DNA of 64,000 bases, from contig CM050690.1 of assembly GCA_027574665.1 (NCBI GenBank), positions 37,539,165 to 37,603,164 on the forward strand, in the 5' to 3' direction. The position numbers were made by a program, and so were the translations under genes. Origin of the DNA: Rhynochetos jubatus (Eukaryota; Chordata; Aves; Eurypygiformes; Rhynochetidae). Below the pieces are notes generated by a model, which saw only the letters and a program-made list of their open reading frames with translations, was not told where the DNA came from and searched no databases. This document shows, in pieces, positions 47,495 through 59,556 of the stretch (position 1 is the stretch's first letter; each line of letters opens with the position of its first letter).

Positions 47495-48189
47495 TAAGTG
47501 TAAATTACTGAAAGTTTTTTATTGTGAATATTAGCTTACCTGTAATAAATTCTTAGTGAGGAAGTGAAGCAAATCCTGTAACTCAGCCAGAATGGAGTTA
47601 ATTGTTAAACATCTGAAAATTACAGCATAAGTTTTAAGTAGAATGTATAATAGATATTTTTTGCTCTTGTACCATCTTTCAGTTAGGGAGAACAAGAAAA
47701 GTCTGTCCATGACCCTCCCATGTAAAAGCTCTGTGGGATAGGAATCGATTTGTTCAGTCACATCACACTGATACTGAATAACAGCAAGTATAGAGAAAAT
47801 TAAAGGTATGGTGCAAAAGGGGTTGAGTAACTACAAGAGAAATATTTCTTCTCAGTGTTAGACAAGTTTGTAAGGATGATTGAAATTTGCAGAAGGATAT
47901 CATGAGAGTAGGCAGTGAAATGGCAGGTAAAATTCATTGTAGATCAATATAAATTAATGCAGATGGAGAAAAACTATATAGCACATGCACTCGCTCTCTT
48001 TTAATTACTTACCATACAGATAACACCATGATGACTCTTCATAAACCTAAGTTGTGGCAGCACCTTAGTATTTGAAGTTTTGGTACTCTAGGTCTATCTC
48101 AGATTGTGTGTATATTTACAAATATTTTCAACTGCCAAGATTTGCAAATAGGATTCTTTTTGTCTCTCTTCTCCTTCTCCCTCCCCCAG

Positions 48190-48374
48190 GCACAGGAGAA
48201 AGTGGCAAGAGTACATTCATTACACAAATGAGGATTATTCATAGAACAGGTTACACAGAAGAAGACAGGAAAGGCTTCAAAAAAGTGGTTTACCAACATG
48301 TATTTACTGCCATGCAAGCGATGATCGGTGCCACGGATACTCTCAAGATACAGTACACATCCAAAGAGAATGAA
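48190..48374 (+). CDS. GNA14: Gq-class G-protein alpha subunit, exon 2 (GNA14-like)
   Basis: This 185-nt exon has acceptor cttctccctcccccag and donor gtaagc, and starts with the last two bases of a Gly codon. It encodes the P-loop and alpha-A start of a heterotrimeric G-protein alpha subunit of the Gq family, which couples receptors to phospholipase C-beta at the plasma membrane. The P-loop '[10 protein letters not shown]' is intact, followed by 'MRIIH', 'FTAMQAMI' and 'DTLKIQY'. 'EEDRKGF' and 'IQY' favour GNA14 over GNAQ or GNA11. Length and phase equal those I recall for exon 2 of this family. The odd point is divergence: 'FITQM' for FIKQM, 'HRTGY' for HGSGY, 'YQHVF' for YQNIF and 'MIGAT' for MIRAM in an otherwise very conserved protein. 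No other exon of the gene is visible in the window, which fits the very long introns of GNA14. It is either a fast-evolving functional copy or a decaying one. Confidence 0.8.
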
Positions 48375-51300
48375 GTAAGCCAGTACAAAGAAAAGTCTAC
48401 TTTTAGCCCAAGAAATTTCAATTTGTACACAAATTGTTTGAGTCATAACCTTCTACAGACAGAACCGTATAAATCCATATGTCTTGAGGGGAGTTTGGTG
48501 CCGCACCATCTGATGCTACAGAACAATTGGGAGTTCCTAGTGGAAAGAGGGGCAGGGTGGACAGGAATAAGATGGAGCTGGCTGGGAAGTCGGAATGTTC
48601 AAAGCTGCAAGCTGATAGGAAGCACAAAAACCCCAAAAAAACAAAAACAAAAAACCCCCCCCCCACACACACACACCCCCCCAAAAAAAAAAAAAACCCA
48701 ACAAAAAAAAAAAAAAAGGATTTTTTGGAATCTAAGTTACAGAGTTACACTGTACATGACAGGAATATGCAGACAGAGCCTGGTTTGTCAATAAGTTCCA
48801 GCATGACAAATTTTGAGTCTGTTCCAGGAGAACATGAGATCTGCTTGGTGCTAGTATGCTTTGAAACATACCACCTAGAGCCCTTGTATGGATGTGGTAG
48901 CAACCTTTGTGTATCTGAATAACTCGAAGGTGTAGAATGTCTTCTCCAGCCATCGTTCAGTTTCAGTCTGTGTTACGCAACTACATTTTTGCTTCAGTGA
49001 TTATCATTATAGGACTATACAAAAAAAACCTGCTTCAGTTAAATCAGTTTATGGATGTTCAAATATCATGAAGAATATGTAAGCAAATTATTGGGTGACA
49101 CTTGCTTAAATTAAGAGGGTTTTCCAGTTGGCTAAATTTTACTGTTAAATATGGAAGACTGTAGAACTAATGCAGAAATAATATATGTAGAGTTTATGCG
49201 TTTATTAACTGAAGTACTATGTGAAAAAAATACAGCTGGTGGCCTGCTTTCATTCAAAAAATATGATTGCATATGAACAATACAAAAAAACCATTACGAT
49301 CAGATTTTTTATTATTTAAGTTAGTTTGTGTTAGTTATTCTCCTTAGGGTTATGGAGAAGAGGGATAGAATATGTTTACAATCAAGGACTGGGAAATTAA
49401 AATTCTTTTGGTTTTTATCACAAAATAATGGATGATGTCAGCAAACCCAAAATCTGGACATCAGAGAGCTGAGGTATTAGGGTAGTTCTTTCCTACATAA
49501 GAAAAATAAGGGGTTAATAAGTTGTTTTTTCTAAAACACCTTTAGACCCTTAAGAAGGCAGCAGTTATGGAAACAGTAAATGTGATTGTGAATATACTTC
49601 ATCCTAATTCAGAAGTGTATATTTTGATGAACAATGATGGTAACCAGAATCTATTTGAATAAATATAGATGCACTGCCTCTTACTGAGTTTTGATGTTTG
49701 GGTTTTTTTCCTTCCCATTAAGAACAAAATATAAAGACTTAATAAACAGCATTTTTTCTTTTCTCATTCTGGGGTCTCAGAGCTGAGATGGATATGTTCC
49801 CACAAAACACTATTCCAGCTAATTTGTGTTCTTGATGATAGGTGTTCTGCCTGTGTCTTCAGCTTCAGAAGGTCATAATGCTATTTTACAGTTGTTGGAG
49901 AGAGGCAAAATTTGATCTTGTGCTTCTCTGTTAAAGGTAATGAAGTGCTAAGAACACAGTTGGGCAAGTTCAGCTTCAGTGGCACTTAGAAAGCAAAGTC
50001 GTTTTTGCTTACACACAGAGAAACTCCTGAGAGACAACACAAAATTAACCACGCATCACTCCAGTCACTTCTCAGGAGAAAACTGCATTTTAATCTTTCA
50101 TTTAGGTGACGAGCATAACGCAAAGTACTATAAATCTTGTAATTGTCTTTCATTAAACATTCTTAAGCCTGTAATTGTAATTGATTTTCATTAAAGGATC
50201 TTAAACCTGCAATGAAAAACAGTTGACAGTAGCAGAGATAAACACAAAAGTGGTAATTCTGCTGTCATGACTGCATTGCAAAGGTGTGTCCATTGACTGC
50301 ACAGGAATAGTCCAGCATGCTCCTCTGCATCTTATTATGTTCATCTTCTTCATGGCAAGCCTTCTTTACCCTGAAAAATTGGTTTCCCCTCGGGCTCTTT
50401 TATTAGCTTTTGCTTGTTTGTTTTTCTTTTATCCAGTTTGTGCTTTGACCAGGTCAGTTTTTCTCCTTCGTGGGCCCTGGAATTCACTGTCTGCTGAATA
50501 TCTCCATTTAATGTTTTTGTAACAGAGAACAGATTGATCTGCACAGAGTGTATCTTCCCAGTGTGTGAAGTGTGTGAAAATATATAACTCATGTATGGAG
50601 AGAATATCCAAAAAGGCCTCTTAATCCTCTTCATATTTGCAAATAAAAGCAAGTTTTATATAAGGTGTTTAAAGAGGTTTCGTACTGCTGTCGTCAACTG
50701 CAAGTATTTAAGTAAATGGTCTGACTATCTATGGATGCTGCATTGAGATGGGAAGGGGTTTTTTTGTGTGTGTTAATTTGAAGTTGCTTGGATGAAGTAC
50801 TTATTTATATAGTCAGGCTTGACCTTTAACTTTAACTGAGCAGGCGATTTTTATCCTAATTTCAGGTGGTGTGTTCTTTGGGGTACTTTGTCCCCTCTTC
50901 AGTTTGAAGTTGGAAGGTATCACAGCATGTTTTGGGTATATTTATAGCATAAATCCTGCAGATGTTTAGGAACCTGACAATTCAATGAATTACTATAGTA
51001 ATATCTAAACCCTACAGTTTTGGAACAAATAGTTTGATTTTTTTTTCCTCCTTTTTTTCCTGTTGTAACCTCTATATAAGATTTGCCATTAGAGGTGAAC
51101 TAGTTGCAGGGGTGAGGCTTGGAGGAAGTAATATTTATTATCTATATGTCACTTTTTTCAGTGTTGTAGCGTGGAAATTGGTAAATTGAGTGTTGGTTAT
51201 GTAGCCAGCTACAGTACACCATGATTTACAGTCTCTGAGGATAATCTTTTTGTGTGAGGGCTTGAACTGATGACTTTTACAAACAATTCTTCTTTCCATA

Positions 51301-54300
51301 TGATAACAGAGATATTGCCAAAAAGCAAGATGAAAGTTATTGGCAGCCTGTCTCTTCACTTATTTAAGAAATTGTGATCGAGCTAATGTGACTACTAAGT
51401 TAAGTAAATGAAAGAAGGAATGTATATGTGAGGCACAGAGAAATAAAGGATCAGATGATAGCTAAGGAGTTGTAAAAGCCCTTTTTTGCTGTCCAAATTT
51501 TTTTTTTTATTCAACCTAAAGTATAGGAAAAGAGAAGTTCAAACTCAGGGAGGAAGAAATCAGGTGATGTTGGAGGGAGGGAAAATACAACATTTCATTT
51601 GTGAGTACAAGTAATTCTTAAAAGGCAGATTTTAAACTGTTTCTTGGTTGCTTAAACCTGCCGGTCAGTCACATCTTGCTGGATTATGTTAGTTTTTGCT
51701 GTATTACAAATACACAGAAGAAAAAAGTTGTTTAAGACTATATCTGAGCTGGAGGTGCAACAGATATTTTAAAATATTAATTCAGCAAAACTTTTCCCTC
51801 ATCTTCCAAACCAGCATGTATCCTATATCACAACACTAGGAATTTCAATTTATTTGCATTAAAAAAAAATTTTAAAAAGTGCACTTAGGCCACAGGGAAG
51901 ACCTTTACATATAGCTGTTCAGGATGAGGGTAATAGAGTAGGAATTCAGTCTTGTCGTTGTGGGTTGGTCTGTCTTTTAAAATACCCTGGTAAACTGATG
52001 ACAATGCATGTGTTTGCAATTAACAACAGATCTTTGTAGCAGCATGAACGATTACTTTTTTCCTAAGGAGAAAAACAGAATACTGTGTAAAAAATGTATT
52101 TCAGAAAGAGATTGCCATGTTGCTTCTCCAAAGCATTTCTTGCTTTCCATAAGGAGTAATCTAGTGTACTTCTGTCCTATGAAGTTGCTTCGGCATGAGC
52201 GTGTGTCACCAAAACTGGTATTTTTCTGAACAAAAAAAGTACTACAATCCAAATTAATTTTACAGGACAGGAAATTAACTTAGGTCAGAGAAGGGGAACC
52301 CAAAAGACAAGTACACTAAGATGGGATTTGGGAATTACTGAAGGAATCTATATAGCTGGGGCAAATGGAAAACACAGTAAAGAGTAATTATTGGTGGATT
52401 TCATTGAATGTTTGCATTCAAAGATGTGGAAAATGACATAACAAAGTTCTTTCTTCTCTTCATTTTTTTAAACCATAGCGGAGAAACCATTGCTCATAGC
52501 AGGTCTTTATTTTAAGAGTAATCTGGTGGTGTTAACACTACTTTATATTTTAAAACAACTTATTACAATCAAATTTAACTTTAAAGATGCAGTACTTTAA
52601 TAACCGATCTTTATTGTGCTAGCATTAATGCAGTTGATAAAGACCCAGGTGTATTTTTAGCAGTTTATTTTATAGAGACACTAATTCAAAGCCTTCCAAA
52701 ACATATTGCATCCTTCTTCATAACAAACCTGTTTAATTATGGGCCAATGCACAGTGTTTAGGATTAGGCCATTCCTAAACAGAGGTTTCAATTTTCCAAG
52801 GAAGTAAGATTTATGGGACCAGATGAATTGTCTGTCTTTGGACCTTCTGTCTGATTTCAGTTGAATTTCACAAAAAGGTTGAAGTTGAAAAGCTAAAATT
52901 CTTGGCTTCAGAGAGTTTAGTGCTGCTAGAAGGTTAAAAATAGAGAAAGGAGAAAGCTTCTCCAAGTAACGCAATGGAAGTAAAAGCAAAGAATCAACAG
53001 AAGAGGCTCCTTTCAAAGTACCTGTGGGAGGAACTGGTGTTCACTCAGTCACAAAATGTTATTTAGCTGCCCCTGCATGGGCATGTAGCATCATGCACTT
53101 AGTTACTTGGGCACACAACATCAGACCTTCTGCTTCCTCCCTAGAAGGGCACAGGTTTTTCTTACTAATTTTTGTTTTGTAAGGTATATTTTAAATGAGT
53201 ACTTGGCCTCATTCTAGAGCAAGGAGATTAAGTATTGGCTTTGGAGGATTAAAGTTGTGTGCTGCTTTACATGAACAAATATAAAACATGTTAATACTGA
53301 ATTAACTATTCTCCCCGTGGAAGTCATGAAAGAAATTTTCTACTTCTTAGATTAGATGTGCATGTGCTCAGTTTGGACTCTGCATATTTGTTGACATTAG
53401 AATATGTGGGACTTACTAAGGCTGTGTGAGGAATTTTTGTCTGCTTGTTTTGTGTTGGTTTGGATTTGTTTTGTTTTGGTTTTTTTAAGTGACATTCATC
53501 AGAATCGTCTATTGTATCCAATAATTGACAGACCCCTAATAGGACTGTAGTCAGTAATATCACTGCCTTGGATGGTGAAGTTCTTATTCTGGTATGTCAC
53601 AGTAAAAGTGTGTGCTAATAAACAATAATGAGCGTTACTAATGGTTATTACGAGACCTATGGGAGGGCTGTCAGGCCTGTAAATATATGGACCATGGCCT
53701 CCTTTTATTTTAAAAGCTTCTGAGCTTCTCTACCATGCTGTCTTGTTGATGAGAGTGAATACTATCTATCTCATTTACTATCCTCGTAAATAGGATAGGC
53801 AAATACTAGAGAGGCTGCTTGTGTCATTGTTTGCATTGGTCCATTTAATTTAAATAAATGTGACTCACTAGAGTTGGTTTTTGTTTCTTCTTCTTTTTTG
53901 GTAAATTCAGAATCATGGGCTGCTGGCAGACTTCCTTCCTAAATAGTTTCTAGACAGACATAGATGCAAAAGCAAAATTGACACACTTTTCCTTTTTTCT
54001 TATCATTCAAGCTCCAACTACCCACTTCCCAGTTTTCTAGAGAAATTGCTGTATTCATTTGTTCTTCAAAATAATTGGCTATTGTTTAGAAATCTTCAGA
54101 TATTTCTTTACCTTGTAAAGTCTCAGAGCTACCAGAAATCTGAGTTTTCCTTTTAACTTACTCACAAATTCATTCCAAGTTTTGTGTTGTATTGTTATTT
54201 GGGTCAAGGTGGAGGTTTTTTTGCTTTGTTTTGTGGGTTTGGCTACTTTGGGTTTTTTTTCTTTCTGTCAGTAAAATCTTACGTTTAAGATCTACGTATT

Positions 54301-57228
54301 TTCATTTTGCTTTTGGCCTTTTGCACAAGGAGAGATGGTTAACTTACGAGAAACAGAGCTAACCTTCCCATTTCTTTCAGTTAACTGCCTTTTGGATGTT
54401 TTAGAAAAAAATCATGGGAAAAACCCCTGTAACTGGAACAATACCAGAGGCAGAAGAGCAGAAAGGAGAAAAAAAGCATATATATTTAAGGTTTCTGGCA
54501 GAGAAGTGAAGGATGGGAGTGCACTATGAATTATTGGGTGGAAGCCCTTCAAGCAGCAGTGAGTTCATCGGGCCTGGTTCTCCTCTTACTTTACAATGTT
54601 ATAAATCTTACTGACATAAATAATATATGTAGATAAGAAGTGATCTGATAATGAAAACAAAGGACAGTGGTGATGGGAAAAAATAATTAATGATGTAGAG
54701 CTCATAAGTCAAGTCTCCAGACTTAGTTTTGTACTTGGAAGTGAAGGGTTGCATGTAAGGGCAAATACTAGAAGGATATGTACAAGTGGTTAAGATTTTT
54801 TGGCTTTTCAGAGGAGACTTTAATGCTCTGCAGACCAAACATCTTTTCTGTTCCCCACACTTCTTCCTTCCTTCATAACAACTGAATAATTCCATCGCCG
54901 CCTCTGTGGCTGCGACAGCATTATTTATTGGCAACAGAAACCAAGGGAAGCTTGGTAAACAAGTCTGCTAATGGTACAGAAGAGGGAGCAGAGTCCAGTG
55001 GGTTAGAGAGATAAAAAGTGGAAAAACTTTCCTGTAGAGGCTGAAACAAGGTCACTGTACAAAGACTGCATTGGCTGAATATGTTTTCTCACCTGACTTC
55101 TCTGTCAGAACTTTCCGCTTCTGCATCAGTCAGGATGGAAGCACATGCCTCTGGCTCCATTGCCTGAGTTCAGTTTGGCAAGTTCACATCTGCAGTTTTC
55201 ACAACAAAATTAGCCACAGTTCGTCTCTCAGAGCCCTTGGTCAGCAGAATGAGGAAAAAATTACTCTCAGTCAGAAAGCAATAACACATTGTCACTTTTT
55301 AATGATTGGCTTGTCAAAGGGCCTAAGAAAATAACTTTTAAAACATCAGAAAAGTCTGCATTTTCAGATCTGGCATGTGAAGCTCGAGGTTGAATCAGTC
55401 CTGAGAGGAAGATACTTAAAAATGTGTGTTGCAGCTGGAGGCTTTTGATATCTGCGCACAACTGGCTGTATAAAAAACGTTCTCTGTGTGAAAGGCTGTG
55501 TGACTGTTTTTGCCGACAACTTTTTCCAGTTCATGAAGTTGTCTTGTGCCGTATTCCTTGCATACTTTGCTTTTAATTAAGACAGAAATGAGTGAGTGCA
55601 TACAGTTGAAAACTCCTAGTTCTTAGATGAAAGACATGCTACTTCATAGAAATGTTTACAATACATGGGACTAATTTCTTGCAATGGAAAATCTGAGGGT
55701 TTTTTTTAATACAAAGTTTAATGGGTGTTTTACTAATGAAAAAATGGTCAATTTCTATGTTGCTGCAATTAAATCTCTTAATGAACAAGAAGACAAATAA
55801 ATTAATAGCAGATGAAAAGACCAATTAGTAGCAACTCAGCCAAAATCACTTAAATCAGCATCTGCTGTCATGCTAAAAATGAAAAAGCCACTTCAGAAAG
55901 AGAAGTGGCTAGAAAATTCCTCTAGGCCAGCTCTTTTCTTAGTGCTAAAGCCAGTGATACATTTTGTGGATTTATAATCTGCCGACAAAATTATTCTTTG
56001 GAATGAATTCGCCACAATGAAGAAGTGTGTTTAGTGTTAGTCTATTTCCTAGCAAACACCATGGTGCCATTTTTTTACTTATGTTTTTCCTTATGCGTAT
56101 TGAAATGTGATGCATGTTCTTTTCATGAATGTAACATATATTCTTACACTGGCTGAAATGGTTCTAAGGCTCATTCTATTGAGGCTGGTGAGCTAGTCTG
56201 TGTACCTGATCCTGTTTCTTGGAAGGATACCTAGCATTTATGGGGGCAGGAAATGCTACTCTCTTACTGGACGTCTCTTTGCATGTTGTCAGTTGTTTTT
56301 TCTTGCAAGCCATTTCCACATCTCCGTGACTGACTGGGAGATTAATTTAGATGCATGGAGAAACTGCCTGCCGCTGCCTAGAGGGCACACTGACAGTGAC
56401 ACTAGACTCCCCTAGTCTAGTGAGGCTGACGGTGTTACGTATTGGCAAGGGCTGGACAACTCTGAATAGGTGTTGTGCTCAGTAGCTGTCAAGCAGAGTC
56501 TACAAAGGTCCTGTTTGCTTGTGTAAAACAGGGATTTCACTGGCTTTGACATTTAAACCAGTATTTATTTATTCACCTGTACAGCAACAAGGATACAGTA
56601 AATTAAGGACAGATGGATATTTGTGTGAAAACCTTGTTCATTCTGCTTCATCAAATCGCAAGGGTAGTATTCACGTGGAGTTTAGCTTTCCTGAGAAGGG
56701 GAGTGTGTGTGATAAACAGTGGGGGAAAAAAACCAGGGGGTGCACAGATCAGCAGCTCATCACCAGAAAGGGAAGCTTGGAACAAACATTTGTAACTTTT
56801 AAACTAAAGAGCTTTCTTTCTGTCACTTCATTCTTATCACCTTTGTTGAAAACCTGCAGTAGTGTGAAATACATAGTATATAAATGCAAGATACTGAGAA
56901 GACTTAATTTTTTTCAATTCTTGCTGTACAGTGAAAAATCCCATTTCTTAGAGAAAAAAGTACTGAGGTGAGCAGCTCTGGTGCTAGCAGGATCTGCAGC
57001 GGTGTGCTCCAGCATGGTGCACGGGGGAAGGTTCTTGAACTTTGTGGGGAGCCTGCAGTTTGTGCCACAGTGGCTGTTAAGACCTGGACAGGGCCAGGAA
57101 GCTGCAACAGCCAAGCCTCACCCCACCGTAAAAGAAGCCCATGAGGAGCATTAGTGACCAGGAGCAGTGCCAAGAGGGCAGGCAAACAGGTGCGGCGTGT
57201 CAGCAAGGGTGAGATGCGGCTGCAAAGG
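48375..57228. other. Long AT-rich non-coding stretch downstream of the Gq-alpha exon
   Basis: Nearly 9 kb without a recognisable exon or dispersed repeat, probably intron. It contains the composite low-complexity tract at 48,624-48,718 and T/G-rich tracts near 53,460 and 54,210. The 150-residue frame at 56,519-56,971 has no family resemblance. The next exon of the G-alpha gene (the 'VDAIKSLW' and 'YYL' region) was not found. Confidence 0.5.
48624..48718 (+). repeat. Composite A/C-rich low-complexity tract
   Basis: An AAAACCCC-type tract is followed by 12 C, (CA)n, C-rich sequence and two long A runs. It starts about 250 bases after the G-alpha exon. It is likely to vary in length and to be hard to sequence. 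Confidence 0.85.
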
Positions 57229-58148
57229 GTACAAAGAGTTGTGATGAAGTTAAATCCAGTTGGCAGCCAATCACAAGTGGTGTTCCCCAGGGCTCACTAC
57301 TGGGGACAGTTCTCTTTAATATCTTCATCAATGATCTAGATGAGGAGATTGAGTGCACCCCCAGTAAGTATGCAGATGGCACCAAGTTGGGCAGTAGTGT
57401 TGTTCTGCTTGAAGGTAGGAAGGGTCTACAGAGGAATCTGGACAAACTGGATCAATGGGTTGAGGCCAACTGTGTGAGGTTTAACAAGGCCCTGCAGCTC
57501 TTCAGGTTTGGGGATGAGCAGTGGAAAAGAACCTGGGGGTTTTGGTCAACAGCCAGCTGAATATGAGCCAGCAGTGTGCCCAGGTGGCCAAGAAGGCCAA
57601 TGCCATCGTGGCCTGCATCAGGAACACTGTGGCCAGCAGGACTGGGGAAGGGATTGTTCCCCTGTACTGGGCACTGCTGAGGCTGCACCTCAAATCCTGT
57701 GTTCAGTGTTGGGCCCCTCACTACAAGAAGGACACTGAGGTGCTGGAGTGTGTCCAGAGAAGGGCAAAGGAGCTGGGAAAGGCTCTGGAGCACAAGCGTT
57801 GTGAGGAGCGGCTGAGGGAGCTGGGGGTGTTCAGCCTTGAGAAGAGGAGACTGAGGGGAGACCTTATCGCTCCCTACAACTGCCTGAAAGGAGGTTGCTG
57901 TGAGGTGTTGGTCTCTTCTCCCAAATAACAAGCGATAGGACAAGAGGAAATGGCCTCAAGATGTGCCAGGGAAGGTGTAGATTGGATATTAGGAAAAATT
58001 TCTTCACCAAAAGGATTGTCAGGCATTTGGAACGGGCTGCCCAGGGAAGTGGCTGAGTCACCATCCCTGGAGGTATTTAAGAGATGTGTGGATGTGGCAC
58101 TTAGGATGTGGCACTTCCCAACCTAAACAATTCTACAGTTCTGTGATT
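57229..58148 (+). repeat. CR1 LINE, RT C-terminal part plus 3'UTR (second subfamily)
   Basis: This CR1 is in plus orientation and starts in the RT palm ('ggtgttccccagggctcact', 'atcttcatcaatgatctaga', 'aagtatgcagatggcaccaa', the YAD(G) remnant of the active site). It runs through '[20 protein letters not shown]' (57,521-57,928 frame) and 'ctgagggagctgggggtgtt', to a tail near 'ctacagttctgtgattttat'. It shares the 'acaagaggaaatggcctcaa' block with the minus-strand copy at 7.2 kb. A 12-base segment (gatgtggcactt) is tandemly duplicated near 58,091-58,116. Confidence 0.92.
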
Positions 58149-59499
58149 TTATTCACATATTTACTCACTACTAAATCAGTGTGATGTTAAAGTGTATATC
58201 TTATGTTTTTGAGGTATTTATGGATTGCTATAAGAACTGAGGTGAAAAGTTGGCAAATTTTCCCTTAGGCTAGAGCGCATAACAAATTTCAAGGCAGCAA
58301 CAGAATGAATTGACAACAGGCAATTCACATTAAAGACAAAAAGGATGAGGATGTAAAAAGATCTAAGAACATACGCAACTATATATGTGCTTTTAGGAAC
58401 TGACTTCAGGTCAGATTTCTTCTTTTCTTTCTAATATATTCCTTTGAACAGGCTTGGTAAAGCAAAGTCTTATACCAGAAATTCTGAAGAAAATTAATTC
58501 TTATTTTGGAATTAGAATTGCTCATTTTTTACTTGGTTACTTGGCTTCTTAAATCTACAGGTCTGTTGCTCTGAATCCCTCTCTAGATTTTGTTTTCCAT
58601 CTTAGAATGTACGTTCATCTAAAAGGGTAGATAGATTATTCTAAAGGACGTCAGTATTAATATACCCTGGAGTCTCTGTTTGAAGCTGAGACTGCATGGT
58701 AGGCAGTACAACTAAAAACACAGAGTAGTTGCATGCTTTATGGCTGGTATGTTTCTTTCTTATTCCTGCTGTTTTTACATATGTGTTCATGCTGCTGGTA
58801 TTTCTTCTTATCTCTTAGTCATTAACAAAAATTAGTTTGTTTTCTAGACAAATTTGAAATTTTTAATACTTTAAGAATTTTTAAATTCGCAAAAATTTCT
58901 GAAAATGTTGGTTGAAACATTTTGTGAAAATTCTTGGGAATTAGAAAGTACTCTTTCAAAACAGAAATCTAAGCATAAGTGTCCAAGGAAAATTAAAAGA
59001 CAGCATAAGTAATAGTATGGATTGGTCAGTTGAATACGGCGTAATAAATTGATTGCATGAACGAATGACTAATGGCCAACACTTCCAAAAGCAAGCCTAA
59101 AACCAGCATGCATTGCCAAAACTGTCCTGAGAGAGGAGCCCAGTAACAGAAACTATTAATGGCCTTAATGGCATTATTAATGGGAGCGTAACGGTACTTA
59201 AACTGTTAAGCACCGACCTTACGTATTTGTTGACATCATCACAGTGAAAACACTCTGACCATCGCGCAACCTTCTGCCACATGTGCTAGATGGCACCTAC
59301 CCTTGCAGAATTTCACATTAACCCTTGCGTTTGCACACTCGTGTCTGATTTCAGCAGTTCAGTTATGTGTTCAAGCCATGTGAGCTACCATGAGCTAAAG
59401 TAAATCTCTAAGAAAAAGTTGGATGAGATGTGCAGCCTACGGCTAACGGAATAAGAGACAACAGACAGAAAAAGGTTTTTTCTTTTACAGGTGTCTTAA
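58149..59499. other. AT-rich non-coding stretch
   Basis: I see no gene or dispersed repeat. Confidence 0.4.
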
Positions 59500-59556
59500 C
59501 TCTGGATGACCTCCAGAGGTCTCTTCCAATCTCAACCATTCTGATTCTGTGAACTC
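59500..59556 (+). repeat. CR1 3'-end remnant
   Basis: About 57 bases match the last part of CR1: 'ctggatgacctccagaggtc' and 'tcttccaatctcaaccattc' followed by 'tgattctgtgaa'. It is too short for a subfamily call. Confidence 0.8.

Larger units (their letters stand above)
43043..48189. other. AT-rich non-coding stretch upstream of the Gq-alpha exon
   Basis: About 5 kb with no other exon recognised, presumably intron of the G-alpha gene. It has a (TGTT)n run at 44,979-45,003 and a CTCF-like site at 47,479-47,494. Confidence 0.45.

Noticed and set aside
48072-48794. 240-codon open frame
   Set aside because: Only the 185 bases between the splice sites encode G-alpha sequence. The rest is intron read-through, ending in low-complexity KKK/PPP.
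56519-56971. 150-codon plus-strand frame
   Set aside because: There is no family motif, ordinary AT-rich codon content and no acceptor or donor support.
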